Source of the DNA: Acidobacteriota bacterium
GTDB taxonomy: Bacteria > Acidobacteriota > CAIWXX01
DNA length: 55,796 nucleotides
Assembly (NCBI GenBank): GCA_016191015.1
Contig: JACPPM010000211.1
Coordinates: 1-55,796 of the forward strand
Direction of reading: 5' to 3'
Positions 16,922 through 26,004 of this stretch are shown piece after piece. Made by a program: the position numbers and the translations under genes. Each line of letters begins with the position of its first letter. The first letter of the stretch is position 1. The notes beneath the pieces are model-generated. The model was not told where the DNA came from. It ran no database searches and saw only the letters and a program-made list of their open reading frames with translations.

Positions 16922-17740
16922 ATGTTGAGTCACGACGAGCTCACCGCCACCGCACGCCGCATCCGCGGGTTGCTCGTGCAGATGTCGCACAGGGCGGGAG
17001 CTCCTCACCTGGGATCTTCGCTTTCATGCGTGGATATTCTCGTTGCCAGCTACTTCGCAGCGTTGCGAATTGATCCACAGCGGCCCGACGCCGTCGATAG
17101 GGACCGGTTCATTCTGAGCAAAGGTCACGCAGTGACAACTCTGTACGCTACCTTGGCCCTGCGGGGGTTCTTCCCGGTGGAGCAACTTGTGGACTTCGGG
17201 GTGGCAGGAGGACACTTGCCGGAGCACCCGAGTCCGGGATGCGTTCCGGGACTGGAGGCGGCGACGGGGTCGCTCGGGCATGGTCTCTCGCTCGGGATCG
17301 GGATGGCACTGGCCTCGAGGATTCTTGGGGTTTCCTACCGCGTCTACGTGACGCTGAGCGATGGGGAGTGCAACGAAGGGTCTGTCTGGGAAGCGGCCCT
17401 CATGGCGCCGGCCAAGGGGCTGGAGAATCTCGTGGTCATTGTGGACTTCAATAAGTGGCAGGCGACGGGACGGAGCACGGAGGTGCTGGCACTGCAACCG
17501 CTCCGCGAGAAGTGGGAGGCCTTTGGCTGGAGCGCGTTGGAGGTAGACGGGCATGATATGGATGAGCTGGCGAGTGCCTTGACGCGCGTGCCCGATGGGA
17601 GCCGGAAACCAGTCGCCATCATAGCCCACACGGTTAAGGGCAAGGGGATCTCGTTCATGGAGGATGACAATAACTGGCACTATCGAATTCCAAATCTCTC
17701 GGAGGTCGAGGCGGCGCTCCGGGAGCTGGGGCACCCGTGA
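16922..17740 (+). CDS. Transketolase-like N-terminal (TPP-binding) subunit
   Basis: The 272-residue protein equals the N-terminal half of transketolase. It shows ILSKGHAVTTLYA, TGSLGHGLSLGIGMAL and GDGECNEGSVWEA followed by the N of VDFNKWQ, the TPP/Mg motif GDG-x(~26)-N. The gene overlaps the C-terminal subunit gene as GTGA, so the two chains are made together. Transketolase makes sedoheptulose 7-phosphate, the precursor for GmhA, which fits the neighbours. Split transketolases are common in archaea and in secondary or sugar clusters. Confidence 0.88.
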   Translation: MLSHDELTATARRIRGLLVQMSHRAGAPHLGSSLSCVDILVASYFAALRIDPQRPDAVDRDRFILSKGHAVTTLYATLALRGFFPVEQLVDFGVAGGHLPEHPSPGCVPGLEAATGSLGHGLSLGIGMALASRILGVSYRVYVTLSDGECNEGSVWEAALMAPAKGLENLVVIVDFNKWQATGRSTEVLALQPLREKWEAFGWSALEVDGHDMDELASALTRVPDGSRKPVAIIAHTVKGKGISFMEDDNNWHYRIPNLSEVEAALRELGHP

Positions 17741-18675
17741 GAGACGCTTTCGCAAAGGAGCTCACGGATCTTGCGGGCCAGGATGATCGAATCGTGTTGC
17801 TCTCCGGGGACATTGGAAACCGGATGTTCGACGATTTCAAGGGGCGCTTCCCGGACCGCTTCTTCAACTGTGGTGTCGCCGAGGCCAACATGACCAGTGT
17901 GGCCGCCGGGATGGCGATGTGCGGACTGCGACCCGTCACCTACACCATCGCATCCTTCAATACGGTTCGGTGCCTGGAACAGATCCGGCTCGACGTGTGC
18001 TACCACCGGCTGCCCGTCCTGATCGCCGGCGTCGGTGGCGGGCTCTCCTACGCCGAGAACTGTGCCAGCCACCTTTCGTGCGAGGACATCGCGATGTTGA
18101 GAGTTATTCCCAACATGACGGTCATCTGTCCCGGCGATGTACATGAGGTCCGCGGAGCGCTCCGGGCGGCCCTCCTGCATGATGGTCCTGTCTACCTGCG
18201 GCTGGGCAAGAAGGGGGAACCTGCCGTCCACTCCAGCGAGCCGCCCTTCGTGATCGGGAAGGGGATCGTCATCCGACAGGGGCAGGAAGTATGCCTGCTG
18301 AGCACCGGCAACGTGCTCCCTCTGGCGGTTCGATCGGCAGACGCCTTGGAGGCTCTCGGCATTTCGACTCAGGTGGTCAGTTGTCATACCGTCAAACCGC
18401 TCGACCATGACCTCCTGGCCGAAGCTTTTTCCCGCTTCCGCCTCGTCGCCACGCTGGAGGAGCACTCGGTGCTTGGGGGCCTCGGGGGGAGCGTCGCGGA
18501 GTGGGTGACTGATCATGAACCATCGAGGGCCGTGCTCCTCCGGTGCGGGACTGCCGACGCCTTTCCGCCAGGTGCCGGACACCAGGAGTACATGCGGCAG
18601 ATCCATGGCCTCGTCCCAGGAGATATCGTCCGGAGGGTGCAGCAGCTTTTGAAAGCGAGCGTTTCAGCGAGGTAG
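17737..18675 (+). CDS. Transketolase-like C-terminal (pyrimidine-binding) subunit
   Basis: The 312-residue protein covers the Pyr and C-terminal domains: LLSGDIG, an FFNCGVAEANMTSVAAGMA segment with the glutamate that activates TPP, and a C-terminal STGNVLPLAVRSADAL regulatory-domain start. It pairs with the upstream subunit to make a complete transketolase-like enzyme. It may supply sedoheptulose 7-phosphate or transfer a two-carbon unit to a nucleotide sugar to make a branched sugar; the sequence does not decide. It starts with GTG in overlap. Confidence 0.86.
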   Translation: MRDAFAKELTDLAGQDDRIVLLSGDIGNRMFDDFKGRFPDRFFNCGVAEANMTSVAAGMAMCGLRPVTYTIASFNTVRCLEQIRLDVCYHRLPVLIAGVGGGLSYAENCASHLSCEDIAMLRVIPNMTVICPGDVHEVRGALRAALLHDGPVYLRLGKKGEPAVHSSEPPFVIGKGIVIRQGQEVCLLSTGNVLPLAVRSADALEALGISTQVVSCHTVKPLDHDLLAEAFSRFRLVATLEEHSVLGGLGGSVAEWVTDHEPSRAVLLRCGTADAFPPGAGHQEYMRQIHGLVPGDIVRRVQQLLKASVSAR

Positions 18676-18684
18676 AGCCAGCAG

Positions 18685-19728
18685 ATGAAGACAACTGCGG
18701 CTATCCTGGTGGACCTGGGTCAACCACTTCGCGTTGTCGAGCTGGAAGTCCCCGCGCTACGGGCCGGCCAGGTTCTTGTGCAGATTGCGTTCTCCGGGGT
18801 TTGTCACACGCAGGTCCTTGAAGTCAGGGGGTACCGGGGCGCCGACAGGTTCCTCCCACACTGCTTGGGCCACGAAGGTAGTGGGCTAGTGCTCGACGTC
18901 GGACCCGGAGTGACGAAGGTGAAACAGGGCGACCATGTCGTCCTCTCATGGATCAGGGGAAGCGGGGCTGACATTCCAGGGACTGTCTACGGGTGGGCAG
19001 GGCGCGGGGTGAATGCGGGCGGGGTCACCACATTCAGCCGTCACGCAGTCGTCAGCGAGAACCGGCTCACGCTCATGCCTGACGGCCTAGGTCCGGAGAC
19101 GGCCGCCCTGCTCGGATGTGCGGTGGCTACGGGTATGGGTGCCGTATTCAACACTGCTTGTCCGCGTCCCGGGCAAAGCCTGGTTGTGTTTGGAGCTGGT
19201 GGAGTCGGGCTGTGCGCCGTGGCCGCGGCAGCCACTGCCGGATGCATGCCGGTAGTCGCCGTCGACGTGCTGCCACAGAAGCTCGAAACTGCCGTGCATC
19301 TGGGGGCGACTCACACGCTCCTTGCGACCGATTCGGTAGATCTGCTCGCGGAGGTCACGCGGATATGTTGCGGGGCTCCGGATTTCGCCATCGAGGCGAC
19401 GGGGCGCCCGGCGATCATGCTCGCCGCTCTGCAGTGCGTGCGCAGCCAGGGGGGGACCGCTGTTGTTGTCGGAAACGCTCGATACGGGGAGACGCTGACG
19501 ATCGACCCGATGCTTCTCAACGCCGGAAAGCGACTTCTGGGTACCTGGGGCGGCGATACGATACCAGACAGGGATTTCCCGAGATTCGCGAAGATACTCG
19601 CGCTGAATCGGTTCGATCTCGGGACGCTCCAGTCGGCCCCCTACAGTCTCTCCGATGCCAATCGTGCGATCGAGGATCTCGAACAGGGGAATGCGATCCG
19701 TCCGCTGATCGACCCGGCCCGGGAGTGA
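18685..19728 (+). CDS. Zinc-type medium-chain dehydrogenase/reductase
   Basis: This 347-residue MDR protein has GVCHTQ near residue 40 and GHEGSG near 62, giving the catalytic-zinc Cys and His-Glu, then a GAGGVGLCAVAAA NAD(P)-binding loop and a DVLPQK acidic end. The four-cysteine structural-zinc loop of classical alcohol dehydrogenases is absent; that region reads SWIRGSGADIPGTVYG. Ten bases separate it from the transketolase gene. It probably oxidises or reduces a hydroxyl or keto group of the pathway sugar or a side chain. Confidence 0.8.
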   Translation: MKTTAAILVDLGQPLRVVELEVPALRAGQVLVQIAFSGVCHTQVLEVRGYRGADRFLPHCLGHEGSGLVLDVGPGVTKVKQGDHVVLSWIRGSGADIPGTVYGWAGRGVNAGGVTTFSRHAVVSENRLTLMPDGLGPETAALLGCAVATGMGAVFNTACPRPGQSLVVFGAGGVGLCAVAAAATAGCMPVVAVDVLPQKLETAVHLGATHTLLATDSVDLLAEVTRICCGAPDFAIEATGRPAIMLAALQCVRSQGGTAVVVGNARYGETLTIDPMLLNAGKRLLGTWGGDTIPDRDFPRFAKILALNRFDLGTLQSAPYSLSDANRAIEDLEQGNAIRPLIDPARE

Positions 19729-19735
19729 GCACCCC

Positions 19736-20341
19736 GTGTTGATCGGCGTCGATTTCGACAACACGATCGCATGCTACGATGTGGTCTTCCATCGGGCGGC
19801 ATCCGAAAGAGGACTGCTTACCCCTGAGATACCAGCCGAGAAGGAAGCGGTTCGGAACCACCTCCGACGAATCGGCCGGGAAGAGGCGTGGACGGAGCTG
19901 CAGGGTGAAGTGTACGGCAGACGGATGCACGAGGTCCTCCCCTTCCCTGGTGTTCTTGAGTTCTTCGCCTGTTGCCGGGGCAGAGGCGTGTCCGTCTGGA
20001 TCATAAGTCACAAGACCAGGCAGCCCTACGCGGGGCCGGCCTGCGATCTCCACTGCGTGGCCCTGGATTGGTTGGCCTTTCATGGCTTCACCGAGTTGGC
20101 GCGCATCGTCTTCGAGCTGACGAAAGAGAGGAAACTCGAACGGATCCGCGAGGCGAGGTGCACGCACTTTGTGGACGACTTGCCGGAGTTCCTATGCGAT
20201 CCCGAATTCCCGGCCGGCGTCCAACGGATCCTGTTCGATCCCCACCGCCGCAATCCTGGGAGCTCGTGCTTCCGACAGGCAGTCTCTTGGCCGGAGTTGG
20301 AGCACCTCCTCTTCAACTCCGATAATGCGAGATTGGGGTGA
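19736..20341 (+). CDS. HAD-superfamily phosphatase-like protein
   Basis: The 201-residue protein has HAD motif I as GVDFDNTIACYD (D6 and D8), motif II near WIISHKT and a motif IV-like FVDDLPEF. The family removes phosphate from small molecules. In a GmhA/HldE pathway a GmhB-type phosphatase must remove the C7 phosphate from heptose 1,7-bisphosphate, and this is the only HAD protein in the window. It is not close to GmhB in length or motifs, so the role is inference. It starts with GTG at 19,736, seven bases after the dehydrogenase stop. Confidence 0.7.
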   Translation: MLIGVDFDNTIACYDVVFHRAASERGLLTPEIPAEKEAVRNHLRRIGREEAWTELQGEVYGRRMHEVLPFPGVLEFFACCRGRGVSVWIISHKTRQPYAGPACDLHCVALDWLAFHGFTELARIVFELTKERKLERIREARCTHFVDDLPEFLCDPEFPAGVQRILFDPHRRNPGSSCFRQAVSWPELEHLLFNSDNARLG

Positions 20342-20357
20342 AGGAAGGAAGAGACAG

Positions 20358-21020
20358 GTGGCATACGTCGACTTCATCATGAACGTTCACAGATCCACTA
20401 CGCGCGACTATGTCGGGCGCGTCACGCAGCACGACAAGGCGGTTTGCGCAGAGATTGCATGTCAGTTCGGCAAGGACTACTGGGACGGTGAGCGGCATCT
20501 GGGCTACGGCGGATACAGATACGATGGACGCTGGCGGAGCGTTGCCGAGGCCATGGCACGCCACTACGGCTTGAAGCCGGGTGCATCAATCTTGGACGTG
20601 GGGTGTGGCAAGGGCTTCCTTTTGTACGAGCTCGCTCAGGTGGTGCCGGGAGCCCGCGTCGCCGGCATCGACCTCTCTGGGTACGCAATCGAGAACGCCA
20701 AACCGGAAGTCAAACCGTATCTGACTGTCGGGACGGCAGCCCGCTTGCCCTTCCCCGATCATGCGTTCGATTTCGTCGTCTCGATCACGACGCTTCACAA
20801 TCTGTACATCCCCGATCTATTTTCCGCGCTGAATGAAATCGAACGCGTTGGCAAGGCCGCCAAGCACGTGTGCATTGAAGCCTATAGGAACGAACGCGAG
20901 AAGATGAACCTGCTCTACTGGCAGCTCACGTGCCGCGCATTCCACACGCCAGAGGAATGGGAGTGGATCTTTGAACAGGCCGGATACACTGGAGACTACT
21001 CCTACATCGTTTTCGACTAG
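20358..21020 (+). CDS. Class I SAM-dependent methyltransferase
   Basis: The 220-residue protein carries ILDVGCGKGFLLYELA (motif I), AGIDLSGYAIENAK (motif II) and LPFPDHAFDFVVSITTLHNL (motif III), a clear Methyltransf_11/25 pattern. I chose the GTG at 20,358, preceded by an AGGAAGGAAG stretch; an ATG seven codons later is an alternative. It is the last gene of the heptose-like operon and is convergent with the NHL gene, 26 bases apart. Likely substrate: the sugar nucleotide or nascent glycan. Confidence 0.8.
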   Translation: MAYVDFIMNVHRSTTRDYVGRVTQHDKAVCAEIACQFGKDYWDGERHLGYGGYRYDGRWRSVAEAMARHYGLKPGASILDVGCGKGFLLYELAQVVPGARVAGIDLSGYAIENAKPEVKPYLTVGTAARLPFPDHAFDFVVSITTLHNLYIPDLFSALNEIERVGKAAKHVCIEAYRNEREKMNLLYWQLTCRAFHTPEEWEWIFEQAGYTGDYSYIVFD

Positions 21021-21046
21021 TCGCGCACCGGTCGCCCTGCCATGCT

Positions 21047-23599
21047 TCAGACGGTCGAGTGAGAAACCGCTGCGGGAGAGGCCGCTGGCAACGTGAATTC
21101 GACTATCCGACCGAGATCAGAGCAATCCGAGACCAACAGCTTTCCTTCGCGGGCGGCCATGCCGCCAGGCGCCCAGTGCCATCCCCGGCCGATCGCCATG
21201 TGGAGACCTCGATCAGGTCGATACCACCAGACACATTTCGATCCCCCGTCCGCGACGTAGACGGATGAGTCGTCACCCACGCAGACGCACTCGGGGGAGA
21301 AATCCTCACGCCGCAGTCCTGGAGGGGTCGGAAGAACGGCGACTCGATCTCCCGCGGTGGTCAAGACCTGGACGCGTCTCCGAACTTCGCGTTCGACCAC
21401 GACTAGATTCCCGTGTGCGTCGATTGCGAGATCGCTCGGTTGTACAAACTGCTCCCCTGCCGCGCCCGTCATGCTGCCGATCAACTGCCAGTTCCCGTCG
21501 AAAGTCAGAATGGTGCGGTGGGCGAAGTCCACGACGTAGGCGTGCTCGGCCGACGCGGCGAGCACAAAAAGGGCGTCACCGGGCCGCCGGAGGAGCACAC
21601 CAAAAGAGCCATCAGCCCCGAGCCGGCATATGCGCCTGCCCCCCCAATCACAGATCAGAGCACCGCTCCCACCCCTCTCGATCGTGATTCCGATGGGGCA
21701 GCCGAGATCGTCCCATCTGGAGATTTCCTCGCCCGCCGCTGTGAGATGCGAGACGGAGCCGGCAGTGTGACCGGTGACCCAAATGCTCCCATCGCGGGCG
21801 AACGCGAGCCTCCCGCCCACCGGACACGCTGGCGTAAGAACTCGCGACTCAACGCGATGTGCTTTCTCCATCTCCGCCAAGACGGGCCCGATACCCTCAA
21901 TGGAGGATAACGCCAGTCGCTCGACAACTCGCGAGACCGTCTCGGCCGGCGCTCCGCAGGTGAGAGCGAGGGAAAGGAGCTCGATTCCGTGTTCCGCCTC
22001 ACCGTGGCGTATCTCGCTCGCGATGAAGTCGACGACCAGATTGTTGGTTGCAGCGTCCAGCGGATCGGCGAGCAACCGTCCGACGATCGCCTCTCGTACC
22101 GACGCGATCGAGACCGAAAAAGGTGGCACGGGCTCAATCCCGTCGACCGGCTTCTTGCTCAGATCAACAGCCACGATGTCCCCGGTCGCCTTCATTACGC
22201 TCAGCCGTCCTCCCGATGCTCGAAGTCGAGTGGGACGTTGGATACTGTGCCCCAGCCCCTTGAATAGCTCCCTCCCGAGCGAAACAATTGGAACTCCATC
22301 TGGATCGAGGATGACAACCTGATCGCTGCTCTGGTCCGCGACGCACAGCAAGTACCGCGCGCCCCGTGCGTCGCAACGACCGGCGGCCTCTCTTGCGTCG
22401 AGAACGGCTATGCCAGACGGACGCGCAAGCCACGATGGGACAACTCCCACGCGATCCCCCGTCGGCGACAGTACCTCGATCTCCGGACGACCATTTCCGC
22501 AGACAAATAGCCTGTCTCCCTCCGCGTCGTCTGGGGCCGCCCAGAAGCAGAGGCTTGTCGGAGAAACCGTTTCCGCCAAAGCATCAGGTGGTGGTAACGA
22601 GCGCTCCCAGCTCACCTCTCCGCCAGGTGAGACCGATAGCACTCGCCCCGCTGATCCGATGTAACGTACGCCCCTGCGCCCGAGGGCGAGGTCTGAGACA
22701 GAGCCAACGGGAATGTTTCGGAGGACATCTGCCTCGGAGGGAGCATGCACGATGACCACATCACTTCCGCAGATTACGGCCAACCGGCCGTTGGCAAGGA
22801 TCGCCAGCGAGCGCGTCTCGGCCGGGAGGCGGTAGAGCGACGTCTCGAACGACGTCAGTGAGACCATGAGAAGTGTCTCGTCGTCACCGAGGAGGAACCC
22901 TGCAAGACCGCATAACGCCGCCTGGCGATACGTGCTTGGAAGCGATTGGGGACAGATCCCCAGCCATGGCCCGATCCCGAAGAGGATCGTGTCCCTATCG
23001 ACAAGGAGCGTCGAATTCTCGTTGGTGGCGACGGAGAGAGGGTAATGCAGCAGCCCTCCGTCGAGGAACGCGGTGCGCCTCCCATCGTCCAGCGTGCCCG
23101 CAAACAGGCGGGCCTCGGCGTAGGTCGCGCGTGCCGCCCATCGATGACACTTCTCGCTATCGACCTCGAGCAATGAGTGGCCTCTCCCGTCGGCGACAAA
23201 AGCGGTCACGCCGGTGTGCGTGGCGATGGCGACGGGATCGGTAAGCTGAGCTGCGAGCCCCCATTCGTCGATCAGTGTTCCAGCGCGGTCAAGGCGACGG
23301 CACGCGTACGACCCGTCGATTCTGACCAGAACGAAGAGCCCACCGTTGGCTGGGGCAGCGATCGCCATCGGAACCGCTTCGCTTCCGACGTCGACACGGG
23401 CCATCTTCCCGGTCGTGACTTCGACCCTCCACACCCTCCCCCGTTCGCGGTCCAACAAGTAGAGGTCATCGTTCGCTGTCATCCGGCAGTCGGTATCCTG
23501 ATCTAGCCGAACAGGCAATCGGGCCAATTCGGCCAATACAGGGGGATCTTCCGGGCCGCGGTGATCGCATGAAATGAGAGCTACCTTTCCAGCGAACAC
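21047..23599 (-). CDS. Large NHL-type beta-propeller protein
   Basis: The 850-residue protein is made of repeated six-bladed-propeller motifs. Typical blades read GEQFVQPSDLAIDAHGNLVVVER and VCVGDDSSVYVADGGSKCVWWY (each shown only partly conserved), and further blades occur in the N-terminal 450 residues, so two propellers are likely with a helical linker around 500-590. There is no signal peptide or membrane segment. NHL/SMP-30-like propellers bind carbohydrates, proteins or act as lyases; nothing here decides. It lies inside the glycan locus with its own weak minus-strand promoter. The start (GTG, no clear ribosome site) is uncertain. Confidence 0.68.
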   Translation of the reverse strand: MFAGKVALISCDHRGPEDPPVLAELARLPVRLDQDTDCRMTANDDLYLLDRERGRVWRVEVTTGKMARVDVGSEAVPMAIAAPANGGLFVLVRIDGSYACRRLDRAGTLIDEWGLAAQLTDPVAIATHTGVTAFVADGRGHSLLEVDSEKCHRWAARATYAEARLFAGTLDDGRRTAFLDGGLLHYPLSVATNENSTLLVDRDTILFGIGPWLGICPQSLPSTYRQAALCGLAGFLLGDDETLLMVSLTSFETSLYRLPAETRSLAILANGRLAVICGSDVVIVHAPSEADVLRNIPVGSVSDLALGRRGVRYIGSAGRVLSVSPGGEVSWERSLPPPDALAETVSPTSLCFWAAPDDAEGDRLFVCGNGRPEIEVLSPTGDRVGVVPSWLARPSGIAVLDAREAAGRCDARGARYLLCVADQSSDQVVILDPDGVPIVSLGRELFKGLGHSIQRPTRLRASGGRLSVMKATGDIVAVDLSKKPVDGIEPVPPFSVSIASVREAIVGRLLADPLDAATNNLVVDFIASEIRHGEAEHGIELLSLALTCGAPAETVSRVVERLALSSIEGIGPVLAEMEKAHRVESRVLTPACPVGGRLAFARDGSIWVTGHTAGSVSHLTAAGEEISRWDDLGCPIGITIERGGSGALICDWGGRRICRLGADGSFGVLLRRPGDALFVLAASAEHAYVVDFAHRTILTFDGNWQLIGSMTGAAGEQFVQPSDLAIDAHGNLVVVEREVRRRVQVLTTAGDRVAVLPTPPGLRREDFSPECVCVGDDSSVYVADGGSKCVWWYRPDRGLHMAIGRGWHWAPGGMAAREGKLLVSDCSDLGRIVEFTLPAASPAAVSHSTV

Positions 23600-23742
23600 T
23601 AGTGGACCCCGGCTATCTTCTCAGATCCTTCGACCTCTCCCGAACGGGACAGGAGGCCTAAGGAGGAGAAGAGGACTGGAGCGACGAGCTCGAGCCCACG
23701 ATTCCATCGTTCATGTGGCCGGGGTTCATCAGTCATCGGGGG

Positions 23743-23748
23743 ATTATA
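23743..23748 (-). promoter_or_regulatory. Possible -10 box for the NHL gene
   Basis: A perfect TATAAT occurs on the minus strand at 23,748-23,743, about 145 bases before the NHL start. The best -35 (TTGGAA) is at a poor 19-bp spacing, so this is a tentative call. The 290-base gap 23,600-23,889 holds no gene that I can recognise. Confidence 0.35.
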
Positions 23749-23889
23749 CCGTCGTCGTGTTCCTGGGTTCCAAACCCGCGGCCACGTTTCGCGCATGCTC
23801 ATCGCCGCCGGCGATCGCGTTTCTCACTTCCGTTTCCAGCTCCGAGTCGGTCAGCTCTCGCTTCGGATGGCCAAGCGACGACATCCTCA

Positions 23890-24687
23890 CTACCGGGTCT
23901 TCGTGAACCAGAAAGAGCCGCCGAGGGGACGCATCCCGATTGGGGCACCCTCCATCCAGAGACGTGCCAACACCCCCACCAGATCGGACTTTTGCTGAAT
24001 GTACGCGTTTGGCAGGAGTACTCGAAACGACTCAGATGCGTGCAAGAGTACGGCACCCAGCATGTATTGCTCGGAGTACATCCGATTGATCCACGAGGTT
24101 TGATAGTCATTCGGCCAGAAGATGTCGTGGAGATGCACGAAGACGCCCGGTGGAAGCGATGGAAGAATGTCCAGGAAGAAGACCACCACATCGGAATTCT
24201 GAATCACGCGGTGAGATCCATCGAGAAACAGCACATCTCCCGGCATGAGCTGGTCAAAGACGTGGAGGTCGATGTCCTGTAGTGAGATCCGATGGATACA
24301 GGCGCAGAGCTCCTCGACATCTGTCCGCGGTTGGGGATCCACAGCGATCAGCTGGGTCGAAGGACTGTGCTTCCTGATCGCAGCGGCCGCAAAGTGAGTG
24401 GAGTAGCCCGACCCGATCTCGATGCAACGCCCGGGCCTTCTGTCGGCGATCATCCCGTAAAGAGCGACCGCGTCAAGACCGGAAAAATACTCGTTGCTCC
24501 ACAGATCCCTCGGCAGAGCCATCAGGTCGCCGGTATACCTGTCCAGCGACCTCAACAGCTCCGCATAGCGGCCATGCCCCGCGCTCAGGATTCTTTCGAG
24601 GCCGCCATGAACGGGACGGTCCTCCCCGTAGCGGCATCGCAATGAGAAGCTCGCCGGATGAAAGTCCTCTACGAGCAGACCAGGCAT
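23890..24687 (-). CDS. Methyltransferase of the Methyltransf_24/CmcI-like type
   Basis: The 265-residue protein has CIEIGSGYSTHFAAAAI (motif I), LIAVDPQPR (motif II acidic residue), a GDVLFLDGSH motif and HLHDIFWPND, a combination typical of class I methyltransferases in glycan clusters where the DGSH aspartate and HDIF residues bind metal. It likely methylates a sugar hydroxyl. It is upstream of the NHL gene on the same strand, 290 bases away, and divergent from the QuiNAc-type genes. Confidence 0.75.
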   Translation of the reverse strand: MPGLLVEDFHPASFSLRCRYGEDRPVHGGLERILSAGHGRYAELLRSLDRYTGDLMALPRDLWSNEYFSGLDAVALYGMIADRRPGRCIEIGSGYSTHFAAAAIRKHSPSTQLIAVDPQPRTDVEELCACIHRISLQDIDLHVFDQLMPGDVLFLDGSHRVIQNSDVVVFFLDILPSLPPGVFVHLHDIFWPNDYQTSWINRMYSEQYMLGAVLLHASESFRVLLPNAYIQQKSDLVGVLARLWMEGAPIGMRPLGGSFWFTKTR

Positions 24688-24796
24688 GGGTCAGGAAAAC
24701 CGGCCATCGAGACCGGACGCAGCGAGTCCTCTAGCGATTGCCAGGACATCATACACGACCGATGAGACGCTCAGGGGATTGCCCAGCATTAATCTA

Positions 24797-24825
24797 AGAT
24801 TAGGTCCGATCTTCGGGCACGTCAA
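24797..24825 (-). promoter_or_regulatory. Possible promoter with 13-bp palindrome upstream of the Methyltransf_24 gene
   Basis: On the minus strand TTGACG (24,825-24,820) is followed after 17 bp by TAATCT (24,802-24,797), a weak -10. The -10 is one arm of the perfect odd palindrome TAATCTAAGATTA (24,790-24,802), which could be an operator. The divergent gap 24,688-25,065 otherwise holds nothing I recognise; no good plus-strand promoter for the gene at 25,066 is visible. Confidence 0.4.
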
Positions 24826-25065
24826 GGGAAGTGGAGGTCCAGATTCCACGCGCCGGCCAAGTGGGAGGCCTCAAGGCGGGCTCGACCACGGCGGTCGACT
24901 TCCCCATGCAGAGACATTCGTGCGCGACAAGAGCAGACCCACCGCGCACCCGATCTGCTGTAAAATCGCGGAGACAATGAAGAGTGCCGACGACGTTTCC
25001 AGCAGGGGGGCCGTTCGCCCCCGTGTCGCGGCTTTGGGTCTGTCCTGCTCGGGGCCGGCCAAGAG

Positions 25066-26004
25066 ATGAAACCTACGACTGTGGCGGTCCTGGGCGCGGG
25101 CGGTATGCTGGGTTCCATGATCGTGGACGAGCTGAGCCGCGACGGCCGACTGGAGGTGATCGCGGCGGCCCGCGATGAGCTCTGGACTCACGAGGGTCCG
25201 AAACGTGTTCCCGGGGCACGGTGGTGCTCGATCGAGATCGGAGACCGTCACCCGACCATGGCGGCACTTCGCGCTCTTGGGCCAGTCGATTGGTTCGTTA
25301 ACGCGACCGGGATCATCAAGCAACGCATCCGCGATGATCGTCCGAGCGACGTGGAGGCCGCCGTCCTTGTGAACGCCCTCTTTCCTCACTGGCTGGCGGC
25401 GGCGGGACGCGAGCTTGGGGCGAAAGTGCTTCAGATCGCGACCGACTGTGTGTACTCGGGCGGCAGAGGCGAATACGTGGAAACGGATACACACGACGCC
25501 GTGGATGTATATGGCTGGACGAAGAGCCTCGGCGAGGTGCCTGGGCCCGGATTCTATTCGCTGCGATGCTCGATCGTCGGTCCCGAACCTCGGAGGTCTG
25601 TGTCGCTCCTCGAGTGGTTCCGCCGCCAACCCGCGCACGCCGCAGTATCGGGCTACGCGAATCATCGCTGGAATGGCGTCACGACACTGCATTTCGCCCG
25701 CATCTGTGGGTCCGTCATTCGTGGCAATCTGGCTCTTCCCAATCTGCAGCACGTGGTCCCATCTGGGGAGATCACAAAGAATGACCTGCTGCGCTGTTTT
25801 GCGGACTCGTTCCACCGGCGCGACGTCACGATCACCCCCGTCGACACGCCGAATCCGATCAATAGGACCTTGAGTACGCTGAATCTGGATTGCAATCACT
25901 TGATCTGGAGCGATGCCGGCTACCCTGGCGGACCTCCGACAATCCGGCAAATGATTGCAGAGCTGGCGGCGTTCGACTATCGTCTCAAGGACACGCGCAC
26001 ATGA
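25066..26004 (+). CDS. RmlD-like reductase, probably UDP-L-QuiNAc/RhaNAc pathway
   Basis: The 312-residue protein has GAGGMLGSMI at the N-terminus, IATDCVYSG and YGWTK as the Ser and Tyr-x3-Lys centre. It lies directly upstream of a UDP-GlcNAc 2-epimerase and a CapE/WbjB-like 4,6-dehydratase. In that known trio the middle reductase is either CapF/WbjC, about 370 residues with a C-terminal cupin, or the shorter RmlD-like WbvR. This protein has no cupin extension, which favours the WbvR type (UDP-L-RhaNAc, then UDP-L-QuiNAc). Its stop overlaps the next ATG. Confidence 0.72.
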   Translation: MKPTTVAVLGAGGMLGSMIVDELSRDGRLEVIAAARDELWTHEGPKRVPGARWCSIEIGDRHPTMAALRALGPVDWFVNATGIIKQRIRDDRPSDVEAAVLVNALFPHWLAAAGRELGAKVLQIATDCVYSGGRGEYVETDTHDAVDVYGWTKSLGEVPGPGFYSLRCSIVGPEPRRSVSLLEWFRRQPAHAAVSGYANHRWNGVTTLHFARICGSVIRGNLALPNLQHVVPSGEITKNDLLRCFADSFHRRDVTITPVDTPNPINRTLSTLNLDCNHLIWSDAGYPGGPPTIRQMIAELAAFDYRLKDTRT

